From contig NC_088300.1 in NCBI RefSeq assembly GCF_032854445.1, forward strand, positions 5,272,001-5,332,000: 60,000 bases of DNA, read 5' to 3'. The first letter of the stretch is position 1. Every line of letters begins with the position of its first letter. The notes below the pieces were generated by a model. It was not told where the DNA came from. It ran no database searches and saw nothing but the letters and a program-made list of their open reading frames with translations. The DNA comes from Liolophura sinensis. Its lineage: Eukaryota; Mollusca; Polyplacophora; Chitonida; Chitonidae. The translations under genes and the position numbers were made by a program. Positions 15,001 through 26,182 of this stretch are shown piece by piece.

Positions 15001-18000
15001 TGCCAGCGTGACATCGGTCTCTTGAGGAAGCAAACCATGCTTGTAAAAACTTGTAAATTTGCCACGAAGATTATGTATTTGAAACAATGTTGAAGTTCTT
15101 TGTTTGGTCCATAAGCTATACTGTAGGCCTACATGAACATATTTATTTGGTGATTTTCTGCAAAATAAAACCACAAGTGTATGATCCTGTTAGTTATCAG
15201 TTTGAAATTCTGTTACAACACAAAAAGGCTTGGTAGAATTAATAAAAGACTCCAAAACAATGAAGGTTCTGCCCAAGCCATAGCTTTCTGCATCAAACAT
15301 TCTGGGCTATTCCCTTGCGCTGGGTACGTAGGAATAAAATCTATTTGCACACTGTTAATTTGTATACCAGTACACTCAGACATTATTACACCTTACCAGT
15401 GTAAGCTCTAGTAGCAGCATACATTGTGTGGAGATTGAGGTATCAATCTATGTAAGCCACTGAGTATTCAAATATAAACAAATGCAGAGTCGGCACCATA
15501 TGCATATCCCAATCATGGGACTTGTCCATCACTACACCTGTAGACATGATCCAACCACCGTCGTTGTATAAGTGAAATATTCTTGAGTACGGCGTAAATC
15601 AAATAAATAAATAAATAAAACTATCCGACCACTGATGTATGTTACAGTACCTTCCATGGTTATGAAATCACTTAAGTACACCCAATTCCACCTTTTTTTG
15701 TGGTGGTTGAATTCACTGAAATGCCTAAGATACAAGGAGATAAATATAATCGGTTTGCATATGTATAAACTCATTCCGTCTGTTGCTGAATGTTGTAATT
15801 CACTGTAGAGGTGTATGTGAATTCATAAGTCTGCTAGACTAGATTTGGCAGCACATCTCACAATGAAAGTAAAACCACAAGTCACATCAAACGATAATTT
15901 CCTCCCCACTGAGGACAAGCCAGAGATTCTGTCCCCATCAGCTTAGTATGGTTGTCTTCAGTCGCTGACAGTGAGCCTCAAAAAGGTGATTCTTTCCATA
16001 CATGCACAAGTGTATAGACCTACATATGCACAATGTTTCTGTGACACAATGTGAATAAACAAAACTCTGTACAGGGATTTAATTTAATGTACGGTCGAAA
16101 AGCTGGATGTACAGTTTGAATTCTTGTAGAAGTCAAGGTGTTATCTTGTGTCACCACACATGTACCATGAGCCTATATGGTTTACAAGTGTTTTATCAGC
16201 CATGGAGATATTTTCTTACCAACATGTATCCCAATGTTCAAAACATTTCAAACATGAGTCTGAATTTACAGTTATTTCCTTCCCCTCCATCTATTTATAT
16301 CTATTGCATCTGAATGCGTGATGGCATATTGCGGTTTTATAGCCCACATTGCCCCCCCCCCCCCCAAAATGAAATCCTTCAGTACAGGTCAGTGTGTGGG
16401 AAACTTTCCTGATGTATTCTGAATGAGTTGCCAATCAACCATTATTTCTGCCAAAACCATACAGTTGTGATTATTCCAAGGAGTGGGTCACTGAAAATAA
16501 GTAAAATAATTGGTTAATGTTGAATTCTTTGAGCAGTCAGTTACAGACACGTGACTGTGAGCTCATAAAAAATGTTAACATCTACAGAAATTAACATTAA
16601 CGTTTACAGAAATGCATAGTTTAGAAATTGTTGCAATGTAGTAGTACATGAGGCTTGTGATGGGTGTATCTCTACGTATGCATCCATTTTCACACCTGCC
16701 AACACCATGTTCAGGTATGACTAATCACAAACATTTAAAACCAAGCTTGCAGTCTGGATGTTTCAGTCCGCAAATGCTTCCTTTCGCCTAAATTTTTTTT
16801 TATTGCTTGGTCAGACATGTGAAATGTCTTCGACTCCAATCTCCGTCACCTAGACTAGATTTAGATTGAGCTTGAATGGAATTGATTGTTTGAGACTGAC
16901 TTGTCTCCTGTCAAAGCCCATCCCATGCATGTGTGTGGTCATTTTGACCTGCCGGTTATGCCTACACAGCCCGCCGCCTATTCTAGAGATTGGCCACAAA
17001 TGGCAGGGATCCTACATCAGCACGCCACCCTGCCCGATCCGACGTTCCGACTTATGAGCTCTTCCTTATTACTAGTTTAACATGTCCTGAATTCTGATGT
17101 TATTGGCTTCAGTTAATTGATTAAATTATATAATTAATAGTGACTAAGTTACAGGCTGTTTGAATATTTGTGTTCAGATGCCATCTAATGTTACCTGTTA
17201 CTTAGTGGTGCATTATTTGTTTGCTGTTTTAGACTTCATTGGTCTCTCTGGGCTAATTACTCCATCATTAGATGAAATGATTCATGTTGCCAAGGAGATG
17301 GAGAGGGTGGGATTTAAAGTTCCTCTTCTGATTGGCGGAGCAACAACTTCTAAGTTTGTACATTTAGTTTCTGCTGTGATTTTTTTTTTATCTTCTTGAC
17401 TGTTGACCATCAAGTACTTCCTTTTGTTTCACAGTCAGAGTATTTCTGGACTGTTTAGAATTGGAGCAATTTATTTCCCTCAAAAGGCTGCAATGCAGCA
17501 GGTTAACTGGACATCTGTGTTGCTGGACCAGTAATGTAGATGCCATAAGTGCGTTTGAAACCAGACTCGCTGGCAAGGATATGTAACCAGTTACATGCTT
17601 GTCCATTATTCACAGAAAAATGATTTTATTTATACTGGTACTGATGTAATACTCAAAAAGCCAACCCACATTTTACAGGTGGATAGGGAGAAAGTAAACT
17701 AATAGTGGCATGCTATTTACATACATATCTTGTTTAAAAATCCTTTTTTGGCTGTTGTCATTCAACTTTTGTCTTAAGCCTTTTCACATGAGGCTGGGTT
17801 ATGTATGATTTTGAGGGAGCTCTATAGCAAGGCAGATAGCCCTACACTACAGCAGCATCTCTTGGTGCCCTACACTACAGCAGCATCTCTTGGTGCCCTA
17901 CACTACAGCAGCATCTCTTGGTGCCCTAATCTATCAACCAGCCCACAGTATGTTAACTGAGCTGGATCTCAAGATCAAAGCTTTTATAGACCCAACTACA

Positions 18001-21000
18001 AACCCCCATGATTTTAGAAGGCTTGGAAAAATCGCTTTCCATTTCCTGGGTTTTAAAGATCCTGTACAAACCCTGAATATTTCTTGGATCCACTTTTTGC
18101 TTGGTCAGTTTCTCTGTGCTCTCATTAAGGCTTTTGTCAGGCTTGAAGTACTCAACATGATGGTAGGAAAAGTGAAAATATTTGAAATCCACCCTTCACA
18201 AATATGGTGTACGTATGCATGTACTTATATTACTTTTACACGTGTTTGTAAAGTGAGAAAGTGGCTCTAAACCTGAAACAATGTGTATGGATACCATGTG
18301 CTATCCATTTGCAGTCTTCATACCATGGCTTGCTAAGTGGTTCAACATTTTTGGGCACATTCGCTGTTTTTCCATTGCTGTACATGCAAGGATAAACTAT
18401 AAAAATGGAAGCTGCATGTAGAAGTAACATAAAGGCAGCCATTATGCCATTAAGGTTGGTCTATGGCATTTGTAAGTGCATTTGCTGAATGCATCCCATC
18501 TGTGAGAAAAACTGAAGTAAAAGTAAAAAATTTTTCAAAAACTTGATACCACAATGAAAAAATGGCTAGACTGAAAAGCCTCTGCTTGTCTTAAACTTGT
18601 CTGTAATGACTCTAGGCCCATATACTACAGCTGGAATGTCAGTATCACCCAAAGTGTGATCTTTGGAGGAGGATTCTGTGATTAGTCAGTGAGCCTCTGA
18701 AATTGTTGAGAATGTACATTAATATAATTCATAATTGTACAGAAAAATTTGAGTAGAACTTCTTGCTCTGCAACAATATGAACAAGGAAAATAATGTCCT
18801 TTTAGGTAGTTTATGATGATATTATTCTTTCAGGACACATACAGCCGTGAAAATAGCTCCCAGATATTCGTCACCAACAATTCATGTTTTAGATGCATCA
18901 AAAAGTGTTGTAGTGGTGAGTATTGTGATGTCAGTTATACTTCTTGCTGCATGGTATAAGTGCGTGAGCAAGAGGTCAGAATGGTTCTGTAAATCGTTTC
19001 GAAAGATTGTTGCGTGAGATTAAGCAATGACAAAACTTACGACTTTGAAAGCGCAGGTTTTTGCCTGCCTTTATGCATAAATCAGGATTTGTTTAAGGAA
19101 ATGGTTGATCAGTGAATAAAGATAGTGGTATGTGTCTGTTTTGCAGTGCTCCTCGTTACTGGATGATATCTGTCGGGAGGAGTTTCTGGAGGAAGTGAGT
19201 GAGGAATATGAGGAGATTAGAGATGAGCATTATGACTCCCTGAAGGTAAGACTGCCAAAACTGAGGAAATTCATTGTAGAGGTGAGAATCATCGTGATTC
19301 TCTTGATTGGAATCTGTGAAACCCAAAAAGTTAACAACTGTGAAGAATTTCGTAACAGGATAAAGGTTGTATTGTGTTGTGGTCAGCAGGAGATGAAAAT
19401 TGAGAAGGTTTTCATGAATGGTGTTAAATTAGATACAAATTTTTAAGTTACAGTGATGTGTAAAACATGGATGAGTAGTGCAGTAATGCCATCAAGAATG
19501 AGAAGATGAAGACAAGCTTGAATCTGAGATTCAAAATTTCAGAATCGTAAAGAGGGGAAAATATTTGAAAATTGATATATATATGTGATTGTTGCATGAT
19601 AAATGGAGCACAGAAGGCTGCAATCCAAAAGAACAGTACGGGTATGCATGTTCTTCTGTCAAGAAATGCCTGCTGGCCTCAAAGCTATTACTTTTATTCT
19701 GTTATATATGTGTATCTGTGCAGAGGGTGTGGAGTATGCAGAGTTATTTCAACAAAATACGGTATGTATCATCTGTAAATTCATTTACATACATTTACAA
19801 AATTACTATTTTTTTTTCTTCTAATGTTGTCAGGATCGCAGGTATCTGTCATTAGAGCAGGCAAGGAGTAAAGCTCTGGTGATAGACTGGCATGTTGAAC
19901 CTCCAGCAGGTAAGAGTACGGTAGACAGCCATGTATAGCAACCACATACAGGTAATTGTGGGGCTATGGACTCTTGGGTTCTTGAGAGGTTGAAGATTGA
20001 ACATCTGAACACAAAGGGTTTCTAAGATTTATCTAAGGCATACTTGTGCCAGTCATCATAATTGTAACATGTTCTTGGTTTACAAATCATTGAAACTTGT
20101 CAAGTGATGTTATACACAGGCTGTGAACAGAATGTTTCTGGGAAGAAAATATACTGAAGTTTGCCTTCCAGTATTTTTTTGTCGTTAGGTACATGTATAC
20201 CTTGTAAATTTATCCGGTGCTTTTCCATGTAGCCTGGTCTCTTTGCATTGTTCTCATGGTATGGTTTATTAAATGTGATGACAACTCAGCATTTTGAGTA
20301 ATTCTACACAACTGACCTCTAATAGATTCCAGATAACAACACTACATTTACTTTTTACCTAATTCTGCAGGATCAAAGGGCATGTAATTAGCTACTAGTT
20401 AAGAATTTACATGAACAGAATAAAACCTTACCCTGAGGATAAAGTGACGAGGCTGTATTTCACTATGTGTGACCTTTTGACAGCTATCAAACTGTCATCG
20501 TTTCTCTGGTTTTACTCTGTGCTGTAAGCCTTTTATATGAGTGTGTCACTCAAGGCCTGGCCATTAACCTCCAACCATAGAGCTGATTGCTGTGATTTAA
20601 AAGGAATAAGGCTAGATAAATGCTTCTCTTCCAGCTCCCCCATCGTTCACAGGCTTGAGGGTGTACAAAGACTATGATCTATCCCTACTCATCCCATACA
20701 TTGATTGGAAGCCATTCTTTGATGTCTGGCAGCTGAGAGGGAAGTACCCCAATAGAGGTTACCCCAAAATATTCAAAGACAAAGATGTTGGTGGGTGTAT
20801 TATCATGTGTTTTGAATTAATTTAGGTTCCTGAACATTGCATGCATATTGAGGGGGGAAAACACCGTATTGTGTATAAATATATTTCGTGGAGTACATGT
20901 GTAGTTCACAGAGTAAGTTTATCCACTATGTATCCTGTCTTATAATCTGTCATAAATTAAAAACAAACTTTGCCAAACTTCAGAACAAGAATGAATTAAA

Positions 21001-24000
21001 AATTCAAACACAGTGGCAGGTGAGTATTATTAGAGTATTATGGTTTTCACCTCAGTTTTATGTTTTAGTAAACAGTGTTGATGTTTGTAATATTTTGTAG
21101 TACATCTGTAGTACTACAGCTGTACATGTGTATGTTGAATTTCCAGCACTGAAAATAACTATCACAAAACAGTGACACCACCTGAGCTACCAAGTTTGAG
21201 ACAGTTATTTCAGTGTCGAAAATTCAGTACACGTGTACATTGATGTAGTCTGTGCCTAATGATGTTTCCTTTCTTGTCCAAGGTGAGGAAGCTCAGAAAG
21301 TGTTCAGAGATGCCCAGACCATTTTGTCAAAGATAATCAACAACAAACTGCTTCGTGCCAGTGGTGTTGTCGGCTTCTGGAGAGCTAACAGTGTTGGTGA
21401 TGACATAGAATTGTATAATGAAGACTCTTCAGTGGCAGCCAGGTTCTATGGCCTAAGACAACAGGTTTGTGTTATATATGCCTGTACAGGCACATGTACC
21501 TCTTTGTCCCCTGCCCAGGTCTTTGTGTCTCAGTTATTTACTACTCACAGGTTGTTTTATTGTTACACTAAATGGATGTTCTACGTTGTTAAATGATAAG
21601 AAACAGGCAGAAAATTCAGGATTTAGGGAGATTTATTTGGCAGTTCCTGAGAGTTTCAGAATGTTCAGACGTTTCAGCACCAGTCTCTTCCTTGTTTTTT
21701 TGTAAGACCACATGTGTTTGTTACAGGCTGAAAAAGACGCCCACTCAGATGAACCTTACTACTGCCTGTCTGACTTTGTGGCCCCCAAACAGACAGGGCT
21801 GACCGACCACATTGGCATGTTTGCTGTGACAGCAGGACACGGGGTGGCAGAAATGTGTAAAGGGTAAGCATCACAGAGGCTAAACAGTTGTGTTTGAGAA
21901 CTAAGGGACAGGTTAAACAACACATTTGTCATATATTCTACTAAGTAGTATGGAATGTCTGCGTTGTTGTGGTACCAATGTGGACCAGTAGGTAGTTATG
22001 GTGTTATTCAGATTGAAGGGGACATACAGGTTTGGTAGTTAAAAACAGGGAAGGAATGTGTATTGTAGTTATTATACAAGTACTGGCTTGCACATGCTCA
22101 ACTCACAACCCACGTGAAAATAAAAATGGTAATTCTTAATCCAGCTTGAAAAGTAGTAATTTTGTGCTATTCACAGTATGGATGATACATGGGTATAAAC
22201 ATATCTTGCTATGATGTATAATTTGATTTCAAGTATGACGAAGAGTAGTGAATGGGGTCATGGAAATATATATAGGTTGATCTACTGAGCTGCATAACAC
22301 ATCACTGATAACTGTAACACGTCCAGTAATAGAACTAGCTAGAACTAATGAAATATTCGGTAACAGTTTAAAATATATTATCTTATGTCATCAAATTGTG
22401 AGTAAAACTTTGTTTGACAAGATCTGTTTTCACATGACATGATAAACCATCAGCTATAATTAGTTTGCTATATAATTACCAATTCAGTCTTAAGACCGAT
22501 GTTTGATGAGCTTGCTGTCCTGGACTGTTTAAGGTTTGAGGCTAACTTTGATGATTACAGCATCATAATGGTGAAGGCCTTAGCAGATCGTCTAGCTGAG
22601 GTAAGAAGGATTGCCTAGTCACATTGCCTGATTGGTCATATTTTGTTCTCTCTTAACATCTGTTTTTTTTTTTGTCTCCTTACATGTATATTTACAGGAT
22701 AAAGTACAGATGGCTTGTATCTGACCTTCAGTTTGGCATGTACTTTTTTAAGGGCTCCTCTATAAATGGTCGCCTACCAGTCTGCATGTAAAATTATTAT
22801 TCAGTCAAATATGCTATCTAGAGTATCTAGTTTGGTGATGTGACATCTGGAGTATACAGTTTGGTGATATGACATCTGGAGTATCCAGGTTGGTGATATG
22901 ACATCTGGAGTATCCAGTTTGGTGATATGACATCTGGAGTATCCAGTTTGGTGATATGACATCTGGAGTATCCAGTTTGGTGATATGACATCTGGAGTAT
23001 CCAGTTTGGAGATAGGACATCTGGAATATCCAGGTTGGTGATATGACATCTAGAGTATCCTGGTTGGTGATATGACATCTGACTTTTTCTAAGAGACATT
23101 TATTATTACGATGTACTGTTTCAGGCTTTTGCAGAAGAGCTTCATGAGAAAGTAAGGAAGGAGCTGTGGGGCTACAACACAGAGGAGGCCATGAAAGCTT
23201 CAGACCTGCACAAGATCAAATATCAGGTAGGTCAGGAGAAAACCTGTGCTGGTCTGATGTACTTATGTGGAGTTTGATTTTCAGTGGTGAGTGAAAATGT
23301 TAAAATCTAACAAATCCTACATATGCTCCAGGATTGGGAAATTGTCATGTAAAGTCTTACAAATACAAGTGTCAGCCTTTACGAGTTTCGCTGCCCAAAC
23401 AGTCATTGTTATACAACAAGGCTAAATTAGACATGTCATTCGCTCATATACATGTATCTGTCTGTCAATCAAGTGAGCATGTATCCATGTTGCCAGGGAA
23501 TTCGCCCCGCCCCTGGATACCCCAGTCAGCCTGACCACACAGAGAAGGAGACAATGTGGAGACTGATGGGAGCTGACACAGCTGACATCACTCTGACAGA
23601 ATCTCTTGCCATGCATCCTGCTGCCTCCGTCTCAGGTCTCTACTTCACACACCCTCGCTCCTGCTATTTCTCTGTTGGCAAATGCACGAAAGACCAGGTC
23701 AGTCAAAATACAGACAGCAGAAAAATGATAACTGATGGATTACCCCCCCTATCTATGGCACACTTCATGTTAACTTAAACTAAGATTTTTATCTGATGAA
23801 GAACAAAAATGTGTACGTATCTAAAAAAAGGGTTAAATTATGCAATTTGCGGCTATTCAAATTATTTCTCTTGTTGCGTACACAGTGAATACACCTGTAT
23901 AATAATGGTATTTTTACTGTAAATTACAGATATATGACTACGCTCAGAGGAAGGGTATGGATTTGACCACAGCAGAGAAATGGCTAGGACCAAACCTGGC

Positions 24001-24016
24001 GTATGACACTGACTGA
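1..24016 (+). CDS. MTR: Methionine synthase, cobalamin-dependent (5' partial, 29 exons in window)
   Basis: Cytosolic enzyme that moves a methyl group from 5-methyltetrahydrofolate through methylcobalamin to homocysteine, giving methionine. The window enters the gene inside an intron; the first visible coding exon is 723-829 and the stop codon is 24014-24016. All 29 exons join in phase and give about 1,092 residues, against about 1,265 in the human enzyme, so roughly the first 170 residues lie upstream. Domain order is intact: homocysteine-binding, folate-binding, cobalamin-binding and reactivation domains, described in the four following entries. The exon count fits the 33-exon human gene minus its first four. 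No frameshift or internal stop is seen. Introns carry several minisatellites and SINE copies. Identification rests on near-continuous similarity to the known family, including the ending GPNLAYDTD. Confidence 0.97.
333..640. repeat. 67-bp minisatellite in an MTR intron
   Basis: A unit starting 'attgtgggctgtg' recurs at 333, 400 and 467 with exact 67-bp spacing, then twice more with an internal deletion, for about 4.6 copies. Copies differ by a few substitutions. It ends about 80 bases before the first visible MTR exon. Confidence 0.85.
723..5123 (+). CDS. MTR: MTR exons for the homocysteine-binding, zinc-containing domain
   Basis: Exons 723-829, 1070-1129, 1603-1697, 1865-1965, 3638-3699, 3914-3981 and 5044-5123. 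They encode the C-terminal two thirds of the TIM-barrel domain that binds homocysteine through a zinc ion. Visible motifs are FDELVAAY, then [20 protein letters not shown], then LGLNCALG and [11 protein letters not shown]. The Cys in LGLNC and the Cys pair in GGCC are the three zinc ligands known in this family, and all are present. The acceptor at 1864 was chosen because it restores the codon for Cys just before LGLNC. Upstream barrel strands are outside the window. Confidence 0.95.
2939..3087 (+). mobile_element. SINE 3' portion in an MTR intron
   Basis: The body 'cagcaacctgcagatgg' through 'cctcccaccataa' is followed by 'gtataagtgaaaaattcttg' and an A-rich 'aaataagtaaataaataaa' tail. Related copies occur at 15551, 51915 and, reversed, at 35566 and 39413. 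The tRNA-like head is not clearly seen, so this copy is probably 5' truncated. Confidence 0.7.
5419..9613 (+). CDS. MTR: MTR exons for the methyltetrahydrofolate-binding (pterin) domain
   Basis: Exons 5419-5531, 5745-5885, 6409-6594, 6985-7164, 7461-7577 and 9473-9613. This TIM barrel binds 5-methyltetrahydrofolate. Visible family motifs are [95 protein letters not shown], the exon 7461 segment ending YHAIK, and [11 protein letters not shown]. The five exons after the first are all in phase 0. The last exon ends at 9613 with GAG|GTATGT, and this junction is repeated downstream as a 47-bp array, described separately. Confidence 0.95.
6166..6229. repeat. 31-bp direct duplication in an MTR intron
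   Basis: Two adjacent near-identical copies of a segment starting 'ttatttcagcagtaaattg' and ending 'aacactcacat'. There is no coding content. Confidence 0.8.
9075..9285 (+). mobile_element. Degenerate tRNA-derived SINE in an MTR intron
   Basis: A head segment 'accaatgtggtcgtaggttt' with a B-box-like 'ggtttgactcc' resembles the head of the 51.9-kb SINE copy. The 3' end 'attcttgaatggtg' then 'aaaacaccaatcag' matches the SINE tail but lacks the A-rich end. The interior diverges, so this is an old copy or a mosaic. Confidence 0.4.
9590..9810. repeat. 47-bp tandem array spanning an MTR exon/intron junction
   Basis: Five copies of a 47-bp unit. Each combines about 24 bases of exon end ('ctcctagcttatgctgag') with about 23 bases of intron start ('gtatgtcactttatctgcc'). 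Donor positions fall at 9614, 9661, 9708, 9755 (GT changed to TT) and 9802 (degenerate), spaced exactly 47. The first copy is the functional exon end, since it keeps the reading frame. Use of a later donor would add 47 bases, shift the frame and meet a TAA within the second unit. Confidence 0.9.
9855..10700. repeat. 38-bp minisatellite in an MTR intron
   Basis: About 20 imperfect copies of a unit around 'gactaagtgacagacagcac' plus 'ctgtagggttcttggtgg'. It starts just downstream of the 47-bp junction array in the same intron. Blocks of variant units recur ('tgttgttgatgggactaaat' near 10060 and 10255), which points to segmental re-amplification. The apparent open frames here arise from the repeat and are not genes. 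Confidence 0.9.
11237..18915 (+). CDS. MTR: MTR exons for the cobalamin cap and cobalamin-binding domains
   Basis: Exons 11237-11326, 12670-12768, 13328-13486, 13838-13941, 14257-14324, 17233-17353 and 18834-18915. The four-helix cap begins near [17 protein letters not shown] and continues through [20 protein letters not shown]. The Rossmann-type B12 domain contains [19 protein letters not shown]. This holds the DxHxxG motif whose His is the lower axial ligand of cobalamin in this family. [14 protein letters not shown] and [20 protein letters not shown] follow. The donor at 17354 (AA|GTTTGT) was chosen because it rebuilds the Lys codon of TSK. A 2.9-kb intron (14325-17232) contains a SINE tail and a poly-C tract. 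Confidence 0.95.
11327..11660 (+). mobile_element. Dispersed SINE-like repeat starting at an MTR 5' splice site
   Basis: Directly after exon end 11326 the intron reads 'gtgagtgagtgagtgcttgg' and continues 'tttaacgtcgtactcaac', then 'tcatatgacgacgaaggaat', ending near 'gattgatcctggatct'. I recognise the 'ttaacgtcgtactcaac...cagtcatatgacgacg' signature from memory as a dispersed repeat of lophotrochozoan genomes; I cannot name the family. The GTGAGT repeats at its edge coincide with the donor, so the element may supply or extend the splice site. The right boundary is uncertain. Confidence 0.55.
15551..15620 (+). mobile_element. SINE tail fragment in the large MTR intron
   Basis: Contains 'gtataagtgaaatattcttg', then 'agtacggcgtaaatc' and an 'aaataaataaataaataaaa' tail, the 3' end of the same SINE family as at 2939 and 51915. 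Confidence 0.7.
16353..16368. repeat. Poly-C tract
   Basis: A run of C residues inside the 2.9-kb MTR intron; a likely length-polymorphic homopolymer. Confidence 0.9.
17838..17927. repeat. 28-bp triplication in an MTR intron
   Basis: Three near-perfect copies of 'gccctacactacagcagcat' plus 'ctcttggt'. The high identity suggests recent origin. Confidence 0.9.
19147..24016 (+). CDS. MTR: MTR exons for the linker and S-adenosylmethionine-dependent reactivation domain
   Basis: Exons 19147-19245, 19834-19909, 20635-20790, 21283-21464, 21727-21863, 22534-22600, 23125-23226, 23497-23697 and 23930-24016. The module binds S-adenosylmethionine and allows methionine synthase reductase to recover oxidised cobalamin. 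Visible motifs are [62 protein letters not shown] and [17 protein letters not shown], then [18 protein letters not shown]. The RPAPGYP segment is the AdoMet-contacting loop in characterised homologues. The protein ends [15 protein letters not shown] with TGA at 24014. Confidence 0.95.
22812..23082. repeat. 29-bp minisatellite in an MTR intron
   Basis: About nine copies of 'gatatgacatctggagtatc' plus 'cagtttggt', ending about 40 bases before the exon at 23125. The unit lacks stop codons on the minus strand, giving overlapping spurious open frames there. Confidence 0.9.
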
Positions 24017-25607
24017 AAGGCTTATATTGATTGTTTTCATAAAATTTCTGTAGGGATTATAACTTTAGACTTCAGAACTGTACTCATATTCATTTTCATT
24101 TTCGCCTGTTGAAATATGTAAATGCTATTTCACAAGCCACCAGTCAAATGCAAAACATGCAGAAATTTTGTTTCTGTTTGAAATATTTATTACATAGATA
24201 TAAAACCCAAATCTGTATTGGCTCGTAGGTGATAATTTTGAAACTTGTCTTACCTGTCATCAAGATTCTTGTTTTTGTATTATAGTTTGACTTGTGTAAT
24301 GTATATAACACACTAATAGTAGTACTTGTATTTACAAAATATTTTAACCATTGAAACAATGCCAGTATATGTCCCTAGTTTCTGAAGACTTCTACTGTAC
24401 ACCCTACTGTATGTGTATGTGAGCTCTCCTGTCAAACAATAATAGTGCAAGGAGACAGGAAATGCTTGATTTGTAATTATTATTACACATTGTATGATGT
24501 GGACTAACATAAAACTACGAAAAAGCCTATGAGTTTATCAGGGTAAAAATGGCTGTAAACTGAGGTGACTTTTGTAAGGCCCAACATTGTTGGGGGAGAG
24601 CCCAAATTGGGGATACTAAGCCTGTCCTGTGTTCCCAGTATGTTCATCCTGACGTCATTATGAAATATTCCCCACCAAATGCATAAAATATGCATCAAAG
24701 ATGAAAAAAATTCGTATTTTTTCGTCCATAAAAAAGCCATTCGGGTACTCTTCCTTTTATTGTACCTTTTCATATATTTTTAAAGAAAATGCATATATTT
24801 TCTCTGATGTCGAATTTTTAATAAATATTTTCCTTTTATTACTCTTTAAGACTTGCATTTACAGTTTAAACGTCCCTGTCCCACATGTGTAGCTGATGTA
24901 TAATGTTCTGGGTAAAGTTTTTGAATAACATCTCTGCAGTAGATGTTAAAATACACCTGTAGGCATTTACATGTATTTCTCAGCAAATAATGTTATGATA
25001 TAGCGATTATTTATAATCTTTTCCCCAGGAACAAGGGGGAGATTAGTGAGCTGTGGTAATGCACGATGTTTTCACTGTCATTATGCATATCATTTCTGTC
25101 TAGATTTACACAGTTAAAATATCTGTTACACAGACAAAAACTAGTTCAGACAATAAATTGGTGTGATTTGGCAACCTGGTGTCCACTATGAGGAAATGTG
25201 TACTTTAAAAATTTGAAAAGAAGGCCTTGTATCACTAGATCATAACTATGGTTAGTCAAGAAAGATAGTTCTTTACTGTATTGTTATTTGAAATACCTCA
25301 CCACAGTTGTCTCCCTTGAACCATGTACCCTTTGGTTAGTAATACTGTGTCTAACAGTTAAATTGACAAAAATGGGTGCTCTTAAGAAATATCAAGTACT
25401 TGGCGTTTGTGTTTAGCGCCACATCTCCGGGTCCACGCTTTGTTATGGTTGAGGACCTCGTGCTAGCTTTGTGAAATTGTTTCACTAGTGATGATCAGTA
25501 TAAATGGTAAGTTCAGGGAATCAGGGATAAGATGCAGGAATCGTGGATTACTTCTATGAAATGCGTGTGTCCATTTTGTGTGACATAACTGTGTCATCCA
25601 GTGTGCT
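24017..25607 (+). other. MTR 3' untranslated region and flank
   Basis: No coding similarity is seen. AATAAA hexamers at 24820-24825 and 25152-25157 are candidate MTR polyadenylation signals; neither can be confirmed from sequence alone. The rest is AT-rich. Confidence 0.4.
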
Positions 25608-26182
25608 TTAAAGGAGAAGAAAACATAGAAATGATTCCAAAATCAGATGAAAGAGCGTGAAAACTTATTTGCTATATTTTTGGGGTCTTTTTTTTTTTTC
25701 AAGAGAAGAGGGTATTTGAAAATATTTTTTTATGGTGGGTTTTTGGGACCAACTTTTGGTATTTATTGCTGTTACATAATAAGGTTCTAAATAAGGATGT
25801 AATACTTGTCTAATAAATTTTTTTGAATGTAAGTTTAATGTTTGTATCGAAACATATGCATTTAACTTAAATTATGATAATATTTATGAACATGTTATAG
25901 ACAAAAATATGATCCAAATTGAAGTTTATTACATTTGTTAGCTGATGAGAACAAATTCTAGTGCAAAAATATTTATTAATTCTGTATTACATCCTCATTT
26001 ATGACAGTATTAAACAAAAACTATAAATACCAAAAGGTGGTCCCTATTAGCCACCATACAAAAATTATTTTCAAGTGTTTTTCAAGGAAAAATCGGAATA
26101 AACATTAAAGACCACATTTAAGACTAACTTTTCGCACTCTTTCATCTGAACTTTGTCATTTTTATGTTTTCTCCACCTTTAA
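25608..26182. mobile_element. TTAA-flanked foldback element (MITE), copy 1
   Basis: A 567-bp element between two TTAA tetranucleotides (25608-25611 and 26179-26182). The ends are inverted: left 'aggagaagaaaacat', right complement 'aggtggagaaaacat'. The palindrome extends inward: 'ttttggtatttat' near 25755 pairs with 'ataaataccaaaa' near 26022, and 'gatgaaagagcgtg' pairs with 'cgcactctttcatc'. Nearly the whole element can form one long hairpin. There is no coding capacity. The TTAA flank is typical of piggyBac-type integration, but the terminal bases are not the usual CCY start, so the superfamily is open. Confidence 0.75.

Noticed and set aside
22801-23099. Overlapping minus-strand frames with repeated peptides
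   Set aside because: Produced by the 29-bp minisatellite, which lacks stops on that strand.
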